Positions 12,650-25,925 of a stretch of DNA of 64,000 nt are shown here, piece by piece. A program made the position numbers and the translations under genes. Within the stretch, counting starts at the first letter, position 1. Each line of letters begins with the position of its first letter. The notes below the pieces were generated by a model that was given only the letters and a program-made list of their open reading frames with translations, ran no database searches and was not told where the DNA came from. The DNA comes from Hydractinia symbiolongicarpus (lineage: Eukaryota > Cnidaria > Hydrozoa > Anthoathecata > Hydractiniidae), in contig NC_079880.1 in the NCBI RefSeq assembly GCF_029227915.1, positions 4,590,001-4,654,000 on the forward strand, given 5' to 3'.

Positions 12650-13860
12650 TCATTTCCAAAACGATTTTTTAAATTATCTTTTCACCACTAAAACGCATGA
12701 GACTTGTAGTTTTCAAAAATGTTTTTATTTTTGATGAGACGCTGAATAAAAGAAGTTTAATCGCCGGCAAACGAAAACCCGCCATTTCCCGTAAACCCTG
12801 GACTCGGTCCGTATAGTCGAATGTATACAAAGAAAGTACCCTGTAAGTAAACTCATTTCCCGAACGAATTTTTAAATTATTTTTTCACCACTAAAACGCA
12901 TGAGACTTGTAGTTTTTAAAAATGTTTTTATTTTTGATGAGACGCTGAATAAAAGAAGTTTAATCGCCGGCAAACGAAAACCCGCGATTTCCCGTAAATC
13001 CTGGACTCGGCCCGTGTAGTCAAAAGTATACAAAGAAAGTACCCAGGGAGTAAACTCATTTCCCGAACGATTTTTTAAATTATTTTTTCACCACTAAAAC
13101 GCATGAGACTTGTAGTTTTCAGAAATGTTTTCATTTTTGATGAGACGCTTAATGAAAGTGGTTTAATCGCCGGCAAACGAAAACCCGCGATTTCCCGTAA
13201 ATCCCGGACTTGGCCGGTATAGTTGAATGTATACAAAGAAAGTACCCTGTGAGTAAACTCATTTCCAAAACGATTTTTTAAATTATCTTTTCACCACTAA
13301 AACGCATGAGACTTGTAGTTTTCAAAAATGTTTTCATTTTTGATGAGACGCTGAATAAAAGAAGTTTAATCGCCGGCAACCGAAAACCCGCCATTTCCCG
13401 TAAACCCCGGACTCGGTCCGTGTAGTCGAATGTATACAAAGAAAGTACCCTGTGAGTAAACTCATTTCCCGAACGAATTTTTAAATTATTTTTTCACCAC
13501 CAAAACGCATGAGACTTGTAGTATTTAAAAATATTTTCATTTTTGATGAGACGCTGAATAAAAGACGTTTAATCGCCGGCAAACGAAAAACCGCGACTTC
13601 CCGTAAATCCCGGACTCAGCCCGTATAGTCAAAAGTATACAAAGAAAGTACCCAGGGAGTAAACTCATTTCCCGAACGATTTTTTAAATTATTTTTTCAC
13701 CACTAAAACGCATGAGACTTGTAGTTTTCAAAAATGTTTTCATTTTTGATGAGACGCTGAATAAAAGAAGTTTAATCGCCCTCAAACGAAAACCCGAGAT
13801 TTCCCGTAAATCCTGGGCTTGGCCCGTATAGTCAAAAGTGTACAAAGATAGTACCCAGGG
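12650..13860 (+). repeat. Partial third copy of the 12/10-monomer unit (about 6 monomers)
   Basis: From CATTTCCAAAACG onward this stretch follows about 10.0-11.2 kb. CTGTAAGTAAAC at 12841 corresponds to 10202, an offset of 2,639 (13 monomers). After it come CTGGACTCGGCCCGTGTAG, GGCCGGTATAG, CGGCAACCGAAAACCCGCC, GAAAAACCGCGACTTCCC and CGCCCTCAAACG. It has ordinary TTTTTGATGAGACG where the earlier copies have ATTTTTTAAGAGACG, so either that marker arose after this copy separated or it was converted here. Confidence 0.7.
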
Positions 13861-14872
13861 AGTAAACTCATTTCCCGAACTATTTTTTAAATTATTATTT
13901 CACCACTAAAGCCCATGAGACTTGTAGTATTTAAAAATATTTTCATTTTTGATGAGACGCTGAATAAAAGAAGTTTAATCGCCGGCAAACGAAAACCCGC
14001 GACTTCCCGTAAATCCCGGACTCAGCCCGTATAGTCAAAAGTATACAAAGAAAGTACCCAGGGAGTAAACTCCTTTCCCGAACGATTTTTTAAATTATTT
14101 TTTCACCACTAAAACGCATGAGACTTGTAGTTTTCAAAAATGTTTTCATTTTTGATGAGACGCTGAATAAAAGAAGTTTAATTGCCGGCAAACGAAAACC
14201 TGCGATTTCCCGTAAATTCCGGACTCGGCCCGTATAGTCAAAAGTATACAAAGAAAGTACCCGGGGTGTAAACTCATTTCCCGAACGATTTTTTAAATTA
14301 TTATTTCACCACTAAAACGCATTAGACTTGTAGTTTTCAGAAATGTTTTCATTTTTGATGAGACGCTTAATGAAAGTGGTTTAATTGCCGGCAAACGAAA
14401 ACCCGCGATTTCCCGTAAATCCCGGACTTAGCCGGTATAGTCGAATGTATACAAAGAAAGTACCCTGTGAGTAAACTCATTTTCAAAACGATTTTTTAAA
14501 TTATCTTTTCACCACTAAAACGCATGAGACTTGTAGTTTTCAAAAATGTTTTTATTTTTGATGAGACGCTGAATAAAAGAAGTTTAATCGCCGGCAAACG
14601 AAAACCCGCCATTTCCCGTAAATCCCGGACTCGGCCCGTATAGTCAAAAGTATACAGAGAAAGTACCCAGGGAGTAAACTCATTTCCCGAACGATTTTTT
14701 AAATTATTATTTCACCACTAAAACGCATGAGACTTGTAGTTTTCAGAAATGTTTTCATTTTTGATGAGACGCTTAATAAAAGAGGTTTAATCGCTGGTAC
14801 ACGAAATCCCGCGATTTCCCGTAAATCCCGGGCTTGACCCGTATAGTCGAATGCATACAAAGAAAGTACCCA

Positions 14873-16262
14873 GGGAGTAAACTCATTTCCCGAACGATTT
14901 TTTAAATTTTTTTTTCTCCACTAAAACGCATGAGACTTGTAGTTTTCAAAAATGTTTTCATTTTTGATGAGACGCTTAATGAAAGAGGTTTAATCGCCGG
15001 CAAATCAAAACCCGCGATTTCCCGTAAATCCCGGGCTTGGCCCGTATAGTCGAATGTATACAAAGAAAGTACCCTGTGAGTAAACTCATTTCCAGAACGA
15101 TTTTTTAATTCATTTTTTCAACACTAAAACGCATGAGACTTGTAGTTTTCAAAAATGTTTTCATTTTTGATGAGACGCTTAATGAAAGAGGTTTAATCGC
15201 CTGCAAACGAAAACCCTAGATTTCCCGTAAATCCCGGGCTTTGCCCGTATAGTCAAAAGTATACAAAGATAGTACCCAGGGAGTAAACTCATTTCCTGAA
15301 AGCGATTTTTTAATTTATTTTTTCACCACTAAAACGCATGAGACTTGTAGTTTTCAAAAATGTTTTCATTTTTGATGAGACTCTGAATAAAAGAAGTTTA
15401 ATCGCCGGCAAACGAAAACCTGCGATTTCCTGTAAATCCCGGACTCGGCCCGTATAGTCAAAAGTATACAAAGAAAGTACCCAGGGAGTAAACAATTTCC
15501 CAAACGATTTTTTGAATTATTATTTCACCACAAAAGCCCATGAGACTTGTAGTTTTTAAAAATGTTTTCATTTTTGATGAGACGCTGAATAAAAGAAGTT
15601 TAATCGCCGGCAAACGAAAACCCGCGATTTCCCGTAAATCCTGGACTCGGCCCGTGTAGTCAAAAGTATACAAAGAAAGTACCCAGGGAGTAAACTCTAT
15701 TCCCGAACGATTTTTTAAATTATTTTTTCACCACTAAAACACATGAGACTTGTAGTTTTCAGAAATGTTTTCATTTTTGATGAGACGCTTAATGAAAGAG
15801 GTTTAATCGCCTGCAAACGAAAACCCGAGATTTCCCGTAAATCCCGGGCTTGGCCCGTATAGTCAAAAGTATACAAAGATAGTACCGAGGGAGTAAACTC
15901 ATTTCCTGAAAGCGATTTTTTAATTTATTTTTTCACCACTAAAACGCATGAGACTTGTAGTTTTCAAAAATGTTTTCTTTTTTGATGAGACGCTGAATAA
16001 AAGAAGTTTAATCGCCGGCAAACGAAAACCTGCGATTTCCCGTAAATCCCGGACTCGGCCCGTATAGTCAAAAGTATACAAAGAAAGTACCCAGGGAGTA
16101 AACAATTTCCCAAACGATTTTTTGAATTATTATTTCACCACAAAAGCCCATGAGACTTGTAGTTTTTAAAAATGTTTTCATATTTGATGAGACGCTGAAT
16201 AAAAGAAGTTTAATCGCCGGCAAACGAAAACCCGCGATTTCCCGTAAATCCTAGACTTGGCC
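14873..16262 (+). repeat. Downstream copy of the 5.94-7.31 kb segment, with hybrid end
   Basis: This carries the same ordered rare markers as 5938-7310. The match ends at about 16,250 in a hybrid monomer: its front half follows the CCTGGACTCGG form and then switches at CCTAGACTTGG to the GGCCGGTATAATCG form. Upstream, GGTATAATCG occurs at 7531. Here it occurs at 16263, so the offset falls from 8,935 to 8,732, exactly one monomer less. The simplest reading is loss of one monomer by exchange inside CCCGTAAATCC. Confidence 0.8.
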
Positions 16263-17889
16263 GGTATAATCGAATGTATACAAAGAAAGTACCCTGTGAG
16301 TAAACTCATTTCCAAAACGATTTTTTAAATTATTTTTTCACCACTAAAACGCATGAGACTTGTAGTTTTCAGAAATGTTTTCATTTTTGATGAGACGCTT
16401 AATGAAAGTGGTTTAATCGCCATCAAACGAAAACCCGTGATTTCCCGTAAATCCCGGACTTGGCCGGTATAATCGAATGTATACAAAGAAAGTACCCTGT
16501 AAGTAAACTCATTTCCAAAACGATTTTTTAAATTATCTTTTCACCACTAAAACGCATGAGACTTGTAGTTTTCAAAAATGTTTTTATTTTTGATGAGACG
16601 CTGAATAAAAGAAGTTTAATCGCCGGCAAACGAAAACCCGCCATTTCCCGTAAACCCTGGACTCGGTCCGTATAGTCGAATGTATACAAAGAAAGTACCC
16701 TGTGAGTAAACTCATTTCCCGAACGAATTTTTAAATTATTTTTTCACCACTAAAACGCATGAGACTTGTAGTTTTCAGAAATGTTTTCATTTTTGATGAG
16801 ACGCTTAATGAAAGTGGTTTAATCGCCGGCAAACGAAAACCCGCGATTTCCCGTAAATCCCGGACTTGGCCGGTATAATCGAATGTATACAAAGAAAGTA
16901 CCCTGTGAGTAAACTCATTTCCAAAACGATTTTTTAAATTATCTTTTCACCACTAAAACGCATGAGACTTGTAGTTTTCAAAAATGTTTTTATTTTTGAT
17001 GAGACGCTGAATAAAAGAAGTTTAATCGCCGGCAAACGAAAACCCGCCATTTCCCGTAAACCCTGGACTCGGTCCGTATAGTCGAATGTATACAAAGAAA
17101 GTACCCTGTGAGTAAACTCATTTCCCGAACGAATTTTTAAATTATTTTTTCACCACTAAAACGCATGAGAATTGTAGTTTTTAAAAATGTTTTCATTTTT
17201 GATGAGACGCTGAATAAAAGAAGTTTAATCGCCGGCAAACGAAAACCCGCGATTTCCCGTAAATCCTGGACTCGGCCCGTGTACTCAAAAGTATACAAAG
17301 AAAGTACCCAGGGAGTAAACTCATTTCCCGAACGATTTTTTAAATTATTTTTTCACCACTAAAACGCATGAGACTTGTAGTTTTCAGAAATGTTTTCATT
17401 TTTGATGAGACGCTTAATGAAAGTTGGTTAATCCCCGGCAAACGAAAACCCGCGATTTCCCGTAAATCCCGGACTTGGCCGGTATAGTCGAATGTATACA
17501 AAGAAAGTACCCTGTGAGTAAACTCATTTCCAAAACGATTTTTTAAATTATCTTTTCACCACTAAAACGCATGAGACTTGTAGTTTTCAAAAATGTTTTT
17601 ATTTTTGATGAGACGCTGAATAAAAGAAGTTTAATCGCCGGCAACCGAAAACACGCCATTTCCCGTAAACCCCGGACTCGGTCCGTATAGTCGAATGTAT
17701 ACAAAGAAAGTACCCTGTGAGTAAACTCATTTCCCGAACGAATTTTTAAATTATTTTTTCACCACTAAAACGCATGAGACTTGTAGTATTTAAAAATATT
17801 TTCATTTTTGATGAGACGCTGAATAAAAGAAGTTTAATCGCCGGCAAACGAAAAACCGCGACTTCCCGTAAATCCCGGACTCAGCCCGT

Positions 17890-19340
17890 ATAGTCAAAAG
17901 TATACAAAGAAAGTACCCAGGGTGTAAACTCATTTCCCGAACTATTTTTTAAATTATTATTTCACCACTAAAGCCCATGAGACTTGTAGTATTTAAAAAT
18001 ATTTTCATTTTTGATGAGACGCTGAATAAAAGAAGTTTAATCGCCGGCAAACGAAAACCCGCGACTTCCCGTAAATCCCGGACTTAGCCCGTATAGTCAA
18101 AAGTATACAAAGAAAGTACCCAGGGAGTAAACTCCTTTCCCGAACGATTTTTTAAATTATTTTTTCACCACTAAAACGCATGAGACTTGTAGTTTTCAAA
18201 AATGTTTTCATTTTTGATGAGACGCTGAATAAAAGAAGTTTAATTGCCGGCAAACGAAAACCTGCGATTTCCCGTAAATTCCGGACTCGGCCCGTATAGT
18301 CAAAAGTATACAAAGAAAGTACCCGGGGTGTAAACTCATTTCCCGAACGATTTTTTAAATTATTATTTCACCACTAAAACGCATGAGACTTGTAGTTTTC
18401 AGAAATGTTTTCATTTTTGATGAGACGCTTAATGAAAGTGGTTTAATCGCCGGCAAACGAAAACCCGCGATTTCCCGTAAATCCCGGACTTGGCTGGTAT
18501 AGTCGAATGTATACAAAGAAAGTACCCTGTGAGTAAACTCATTTTCAAAACGATTTTTTAAATTATCTTTTCACCACTAAAACGCATGAGACTTGTAGTT
18601 TTCAAAAATGTTTTTATTTTTGATGAGACGCTGAATAAAAGAAGTTTAATCGCCGGCAAACGAAAACCCGCCATTTCCCGTAAACCCCGGACTCGGTCCG
18701 TATAGTCGAATGTATACAAAGAAAGTACCTTGTGAGTAAACTCATTTCCCGAACGAATTTTTAAATTATTTTTTCACCACTAAAACGCATGAGACTTGTA
18801 GTATTTAAAAATATTTTGATTTTTGATGAGACGCTGAATAAAAGAAGTTTAATCGCCGGCAAACGAAAAACCGCGACTTCCCGTAAATCCCGGACTCAGC
18901 CCGTATAGTCAAAAGTATACAAAGAAAGTACCCAGGGAGTAAACTCATTTCCCGAACGATTTTTTAAATTATTTTTTCACCACTAAAACGCATGAGACTT
19001 GTAGTTTTCAAAAATGTTTTCATTTTTGATGAGACGCTGAATAAAAGAAGTTTAATCGCCCTCAAACGAAAACCCGAGATTTCCCGTAAATCCTGGGCTT
19101 GCCCGTATAGTCGAAAGTATACAAAGATAGTACCCAGGGAGTAAACTCATTTCCAGAACGATTTTTTAAATTATTTTTTCACCACTAAAACGCATAAGAC
19201 TTGTAGTTTTCAAAAATGTTTTCATTTTTGATGAGACGCTGAATAAAAGAAGTTTAATCGCCGGCAAACGAAAACCTGCGATTTCCCGTAAATCCCGGAC
19301 TCGGCCCGTATAGTCAAAAGTATACAAAGAAAGTACCCAG
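17890..19340 (+). repeat. 10-monomer higher-order repeat, copy 1
   Basis: Markers here recur 2,029 bp downstream (10 monomers): GACTTAGCCC at 18081 and 20110, ACCTTGTGAG at 18727 and 20756, CCTGGGCTTG followed directly by CCCG at 19092 and 21121. The last is a one-base deletion from GGGCTTGGCCCG. Between them the order is GTAAATTCCGGACTCGG, ACCCGGGGTGTAAAC, type-B copies with GGCTGGTATAG or GGCCGGTATAG, and GAAAAACCGCGACTTCCC. Confidence 0.85.
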
Positions 19341-19800
19341 GGTGTAAACTCATTTCCCGAACTATTTTCTAAATTATTATTTCACCACTAAAGCCCATGA
19401 GACTTGTTGTATTTAAAAATATTTTCATTTTTGATGAGACGCTGAATAAAAGAAGTTTAATCGCCGGCAAACGAAAAACCGCGAATTCCCGTAAATCCCG
19501 GACTCAGCCCGTATAGTCAAAAGTATACAAAGAAAGTACCCAGGGAGTAAACTCAGTTCCCGAACGATTTTTTTAATTATTGTTTCACCACTAAAACGCA
19601 TGAGAAGTGTAGTTTTCAAAAATGTTTTCATTTTTGATGAGACGCTGAATAAAAGAAGTTTAATCGCCCTCAAACGAAAACCCGAGATTTCCCGTAAATC
19701 CTGGGCTTGGCCCGTATAGTCAAAAGTATACAAAGATAGTACCCAGGGAGTAAACTCATTTCCAGAACGATTTTTTAAATTATTTTTTCACCACTAAAAC
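19340..19800 (+). repeat. GAGAAGTG-marked monomer pair, first of four occurrences
   Basis: A monomer with ATTTTTTTAATTATTGTTTC and GCATGAGAAGTGTAG, in place of GAGACTTGTAG, occurs with the marker at 19602, 22239, 25282 and 25688. Each is preceded by a monomer with GTATTTAAAAATATTTTC and GAAAAACCGCG. Spacings are 2,637 bp (13 monomers), 3,043 bp (15) and 406 bp (2). The clustered three-base change is unlikely to arise repeatedly, so these are copies of one founder. Confidence 0.85.
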
Positions 19801-19919
19801 GCATAAGACTTGTAGTATTTAAAAATATTTTCATTTTTGATGAGACGCTGAATAAAAGAAGTTTAATCGCCGGCAAACGAAAAACCGCGACTTCCCGTAA
19901 ATCCCGGACTCGGCCAGTA

Positions 19920-21378
19920 TAGTCAAAAGTATACAAAGAAAGTACCCAGGGTGTAAACCCATTTCCCGAACTATTTTTTAAATTATTATTTCACCACTAA
20001 AGCCCATGAGACTTGTAGTATTTAAAAATATTTTCATTTTTGATGGGACGCTGAATAAAAGAAGTTTAATCGCCGGCAAACGAAAACCCGCGACTTCCCG
20101 TAAATCCCGGACTTAGCCCGTATAGTCAAAAGTATACAAAGAAAGTACCCAGGGAGTAAACTCCTTTCCCGAACGATTTTTTAAATTATTTTTTCGCCAC
20201 TAAAACGCATGAGACTTGTAGTTTTCAAAAATGTTTTCATTTTTGATGAGACGCTGAATAAAAGAAGTTTAATTGCCGGCAAACGAAAACCTGCGATTTC
20301 CCGTAAATTCCGGACTCGGCCCGTATAGTCAAAAGTATACAAAGAAAGTACCCGGGGTGTAAACTCATTTCCCGAACGATTTTTAAAATTATTATTTCAC
20401 CACTAAAACGCATGAGACTTGTAGTTTTCAGAAATGTTTTCATTTTTGATGAGACGCTTAATGAAAGTGGTTTAATCGCCGGCAAACGAAAACCCGCGAT
20501 TTCCCGTAAATCCCGGACTTGGCCGGTATAGTCGAATGTATACAAAGAAAGTACCCTGTGAGTAAACTCATTTTCAAAACGATTTTTTAAATTATCTTTT
20601 CACCACTAAAACGCATGAGACTTGTAGTTTTCAAAAATGTTTTTATTTTTGATGAGACGCTGAATAAAAGAAGTTTAATCGCCGGCAAACGAAAACCCGC
20701 CATTTCCCGTAAACCCCGGACTCGGTCCGTATAGTCGAATGTATACAAAGAAAGTACCTTGTGAGTAAACTCATTTCCCGAACGAATTTTTAAATTATTT
20801 TTTCACCACTAAAACGCATGAGACTTGTAGTATTTAAAAATATTTTCATTTTTGATGAGACGCTGAATAAAAGAAGTTTAATCGCCGGCAAACGAAAAAC
20901 CGCGACTTCCCGTAAATCCCGGACTCAGCCCGTATAGTCAAAAGTATACAAAGAAAGTACCCAGGGAGTAAACTCATTTCCCGAACGATTTTTTAAATTA
21001 TTTTTTCACCACTAAAACGCATGAGACTTGTAGTTTTCAAAAATGTTTTCATTTTTGATGAGACGCTGAATAAAAGAAGTTTAATCGCCCTCAAACGAAA
21101 ACCCGAGATTTCCCGTAAATCCTGGGCTTGCCCGTATAGTCAAAAGTATACAAAGATAGTACCCAGGGAGTAAACTCATTTCCAGAACGATTTTTTAAAT
21201 TATTTTTTCACCACTAAAACGCATAAGACTTGTAGTTTTCAAAAATGTTTTCATTTTTGATGAGACGCTGAATAAAAGAAGTTTAATCGCCGGCAAACGA
21301 AAACCTGCGATTTCCCGTAAATCCCGGACTCGGCCCGTATAGTCAAAAGTATACAAAGAAAGTACCCAGGGTGTAAAC
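19920..21378 (+). repeat. 10-monomer higher-order repeat, copy 2
   Basis: This is the 2,029-bp offset partner of 17.9-19.3 kb. Individual differences, such as TTTCGCCACTAAAACG near 20,193 and GATGGGACGC near 20,042, are private to this copy and show it has diverged a little since duplication. The 0.6 kb between the two units (19,340-19,920) holds monomers of another kind, including the GAGAAGTGTAG variant at 19602. Confidence 0.82.
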
Positions 21379-21986
21379 TCATTTCCCGAACGAATTTTTA
21401 AATTATTTTTTCACCACTAAAACGCATGAGACTTGTAGTATTTAAAAATATTTTCATTTTTGATGAGACGCTGAATAAAAGAAGTTTAATCGCCGGCAAA
21501 CGAAAAACCGCGACTTCCCGTAAATCCCGGACTCAGCCCGTATAGTCAAAAGTATACAAAGAAAGTACCCAGGGAGTAAACTCATTTCCCGAACGATTTT
21601 TTAAATTATTTTTTCACCACTAAAACGCATGAGACTTGTAGTTTTCAAAAATGTTTTCATTTTTGATGAGACGCTGAATAAAAGAAGTTTAATCGCCCTC
21701 AAACGAAAACCCGAGATTTCCCGTAAATCCTGGGCTTGCCCGTATAGTCAAAAGTATACAAAGATAGTACCCAGGGAGTAAACTCATTTCCAGAACGATT
21801 TTTTAAATTATTTTTTCACCACTAAAACGCATAAGACTTGTAGTTTTCAAAAATGTTTTCATTTTTGATGAGACGCTGAATAAAAGAAGTTTAATCGCCG
21901 GCAAACGAAAACCTGCGATTTCCCGTAAATCCCGGACTCGGCCCGTATAGTCAAAAGTATACAAAGAAAGTACCCAGGGTGTAAAC
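20771..21986 (+). repeat. Tandem duplication of a 3-monomer block (608 bp)
   Basis: TCATTTCCCGAACGAATTTT starts at 20771 and 21379, and CCTGGGCTTG with the missing G is at 21121 and 21729; both spacings are 608 bp. The monomer order is GTATTTAAAAATATTTTC with GAAAAACCGCG, then CGCCCTCAAACG, then GCATAAGACTTG with CCTGCG. After 21,986 the sequence turns to CCCGAACTATTTTTT and the match ends. Confidence 0.88.
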
Positions 21987-22679
21987 TCATTTCCCGAACT
22001 ATTTTTTAAATTATTATTTCACCACTAAAGCCCATGAGACTTGTAGTATTTAAAAATATTTTCATTTTTGATGAGACGCTGAATAAAAGAAGTTTAATCG
22101 CCGGCAAACGAAAAACCGCGACTTCCCGTAAATCCCGGACTCAGCCCGTATAGTCAAAAGTATACAAAGAAAGTACCCAGGGAGTAAACTCATTTCCCGA
22201 ACGATTTTTTTAATTATTGTTTCACCACTAAAACGCATGAGAAGTGTAGTTTTCAAAAATGTTTTCATTTTTGATGAGACGCTGAATAAAAGAAGTTTAA
22301 TCGCCCTCAAACGAAAACCCGAGATTTCCCGTAAATCCTGGGCTTGGCCCGTATAGTCAAAAGTATACAAAGATAGTACCCAGGGTGTAAACTCATTTCC
22401 AGAACGATTTTTTAAATTATTTTTTCACCACTAAAACGCATAAGACTTGTAGTTTTTAAAAATGTTTTCATTTTTGATGAGACGCTGAATAAAAGAAGTT
22501 TAATCGCTGGCAAACGAAAACCTGCGATTTCCAGTAAATCCCGGACTCGGCCCGTATAGTCAAAAGTATACAAAGAAAGTGCCCAGGGTGTAAACTCATT
22601 TCCCGAACTATTTTTTAAATTATTATTTCACCACTAAAGCCCATGAGACTTGTAGTATTTAAAAATATTTTCATTTTTG

Positions 22680-24055
22680 ATGAGACGCTGAATAAAAGAA
22701 GTTTAATCGCCGGCAAACGAAAAGCCGCGACTTCCCGTAAATCCCGGACTCAGCCCGTATAGTCAAAAGTATACAAAGAATGTACCCAGTGAGTAAACTC
22801 CTTTCCCGAACGATTTTTTAAATTATTTTTTCACCACTAAAACGCATGAGACTTGTAGTTTTCAAAAATGTTTTCATTTTTGATGAGACGCTGAATAAAA
22901 GAAGTTTAATCGCCGGCAAACGAAAACCTGCGATTTCCCGTAAATTCCGGACTCGGCCGGTATAGTCAAAAGTATACAAAGAAAGTACCCCGGGTGTAAA
23001 CTCATTTCCCGAACGATTTTTCAAATTATTATTTCACCACTAAAGCCCATGAGACTTTTAGTTTTTAAAAATGTTTTCATTTTTGATGAGACGCTGAATA
23101 AAAGAAGTTTAATTGCCGGCAAACGAAAACCCGCGACTTCCCGTAAATCTTGGACTCGGCCCGTATAGTCAAAAGTATACATGGAAAGTACCCAGGGAGT
23201 AAACTCATTTTCCGAACGATTTTTTAAATTAATTTTCACCACTAAAACGCATGAGACTTGTAGTTTTCAGAAATGTTTTCATTTTTGATGAGACGCTTAA
23301 TGAAAGTTGTTTAATCGCCGGCACACGAAAACCCGCGATTTCCCGTAAATCCAGGGCTTCGCCCGTATAGTCGAATGTATACAAAGAAAGTACCTTGTGA
23401 GTAAACTCATTTCCGAAACGATTTTTTCAATTATCTTTTCACCACTAAAACGCATGAGACTTGCATTTTTCAAAAATGTTTTTATTTTTGATGAGACGCT
23501 TAATAAAAGAGGTTTAATCGCCGGCAAACGAAATCCCGCGATTTCCCGTAAATCCCGGGCTTGGCCCGTATAGTCGAATGTATACAAAGAAAGTACCCAG
23601 GGAGTAAACTCATTTCCCGAACGATTTTTTAAATTTTTTTTTCACCACTAAAACGCATGAGACTTGTAGTTTTCAAAAATGTTTTCATTTTTGATGAGAC
23701 GCTTAATGAAAGAGGTTTAATCGCCGGCAAATCAAAACCCGCGATTTCCCGTAAATCCCGGGCTTGGCTCGTATAGTCGAATGTATACAAAGAAAGTACC
23801 CAGGGAGTAAACTCATTTCATAAACGATATTTTATATTAATTTTCACCACTTAAACGCATGAGACTTGTAGTTTTCAAAAATGTTTTCATTTTTGATGAG
23901 ACGCTTAATGAAAGAGGTTTAATCTCCGGCAAACGAAAACCTGAGATTTCCCGTAAATCCCGGGCTTGGCCCGTATAGTCAAAAGTATACAAAGATAGTA
24001 CCCAGGGAGTAAACTCATTTCCAGAACGATTTTTTAAATTATTTTTTCACCACTA
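22680..24055 (+). repeat. 7-monomer segment shared with 25.93-27.30 kb (copy 1)
   Basis: Rare markers recur at an offset of 3,246 bp (16 monomers): GAAAAGCCGCGACTTCC, AAAGAATGTACCC, AACGATTTTTCAAATT, CGTAAATCTTGGACTCGG, CGCCGGCACACG, GACTTGCATTTTTC, ACGATATTTTATATTAATTTTC and AATCTCCGGC (23921 and 27167). The match ends near 24,055, after which this copy reads GCATGAGACTTGTAG with CAGAAATG. Small differences exist, such as TACATGGAAAG here against TACATAGAAAG downstream. Confidence 0.88.
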
Positions 24056-24938
24056 AAACGCATGAGACTTGTAGTTTTCAGAAATGTTTTTATTTTTGAT
24101 GAGACGCTTAATGAAAGTGGTTTAATCGCCGGCAAACGAAAACCCGCGATTTCCCGTAAATCCCGGACTTGGCCGGTATAGTCGAATGTATACAAAGAAA
24201 GTACCCTGTGAGTAAACTCATTTTCAAAACGATTTTTTAAATTATCTTTTCACCACTAAAACGCATGAGACTTGTAGTTTTCAAAAATGTTTTTATTTTT
24301 GATGAGACGCTGAATAAAAGAAGTTTAATCGCCGGCAAACGAAAACCCGCCATTTCCCGTAAACCCCGGACTCGGTCCGTATAGTCGAATGTATACAAAG
24401 AAAGTACCCTGTGAGTAAACTCATTTCCCGAACGAATTTTTAAATTATTTTTTTACCACTAAAACGCATGAGACTTGTAGTATTTAAAAATATTTTCATT
24501 TTTGATGAGACGCATAATAAAAGAAGTTTAATCGCCGGCAAACGAAAAACCGCGACTTCCCGTAAATCCCGGACTCAGCCCGTATAGTCAAAAGTATACA
24601 AAGAAAGTACCCAGGGAGTAAACTCATTTCCCGAACGATTTTTTAAATTATTTTTTCACCACTAAAACGCATGAGACTTGTAGTTTTCAAAAATGTTTTC
24701 ATTTTTGATGAGACGCTGAATAAAAGAAGTTTAATCGCCCTCAAACGAAAACCCGAGATTTCCCGTAAATCCTGGGCTTGGCCCGTATAGTCAAAAGTAT
24801 ACAAAGATAGTACCCAGGGAGTAAACTCATTTCCAGAACGATTTTTTAAATTATTTTTTCACCACTAAAACGCATAAGACTTGTAGTTTTCAAAAATGTT
24901 TTCATTTTTGATGAGACGCTGAATAAAAGAAGTTTAAT

Positions 24939-25750
24939 CGCCGGCAAACGAAAACCTGCGATTTCCCGTAAATCCCGGACTCGGCCCGTATAGTCAAAAG
25001 TATACAAAGAAAGTACCCAGGGTGTAAACTCATTTCCCAAACTATTTTTTAAATTATTATTTCACCACTAAAGCCCATGAGACTTGTAGTATTTAAAAAT
25101 ATTTTCATTTTTGATGAGACGCTGAATAAAAGAAGTTTAATCGCCGGCAAACGAAAAACCGCGACTTCCCGTAAATCCCGGACTCAGCCCGTATAGTCAA
25201 AAGTATACAAAGAAAGTACCCAGGGAGTAAACTCATTTCCCGAACGATTTTTTTAATTATTGTTTCACCACTAAAACGCATGAGAAGTGTAGTTTTCAAA
25301 AATGTTTTCATTTTTGATGAGACGCTGAATAAAAGAAGTTTAATCGCCGGCAAACGAAAACCTGCGATTTCCCGTAAATCCCGGACTCGGCCCGTATAGT
25401 CAAAAGTATACAAAGAAAGTACCCAGGGTGTAAACTCATTTCCCAAACTATTTTTTAAATTATTATTTCACCACTAAAGCCCATGAGACTTGTAGTATTT
25501 AAAAATATTTTCATTTTTGATGAGACGCTGAATAAAAGAAGTTTAATCGCCGGCAAACGAAAAACCGCGACTTCCCGTAAATCCCGGACTCAGCCCGTAT
25601 AGTCAAAAGTATACAAAGAAAGTACCCAGGGAGTAAACTCATTTCCCGAACGATTTTTTTAATTATTGTTTCACCACTAAAACGCATGAGAAGTGTAGTT
25701 TTCAAAAATGTTTTCATTTTTGATGAGACGCTGAATAAAAGAAGTTTAAT
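24939..25750 (+). repeat. Tandem duplication of a dimer (406 bp)
   Basis: CATTTCCCAAACTATTTTTT is at 25031 and 25437, and GAGAAGTGTAG is at 25282 and 25688, both 406 bp apart. The second copy leaves the pattern at about 25,750, where it has CGCCCTCAAACG against CGCCGGCAAACG at the same place in the first copy. This fusion also creates the longest open frame of the window, 113 codons on the minus strand, which is an artefact of the junction. Confidence 0.88.
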
Positions 25751-25925
25751 CGCCCTCAAACGAAAACCCGAGATTTCCCGTAAATCCTGGGCTTGGCCCG
25801 TATAGTCAAAAGTATACAAAGATAGTACCCAGGGAGTAAACTCATTTCCAGAACGATTTTTTAAATTATTTTTTCACCACTAAAACGCATAAGACTTGTA
25901 GTTTTTAAAAATGTTTTCATTTTTG

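Noticed and set aside
25105-25446. Open reading frames of 60-113 codons on the minus strand, this being the longest, often containing NEFTPWVLSLYTFDYTGR and SSKMKTFLKTTSLM
   Set aside because: They recur in register with the satellite because the consensus is stop-free for about 190-220 bases in some frames. The 203-bp period is not a multiple of three, so the frame shifts at each monomer and no long frame can form. No ribosome-binding or promoter context, domain or codon bias supports them.
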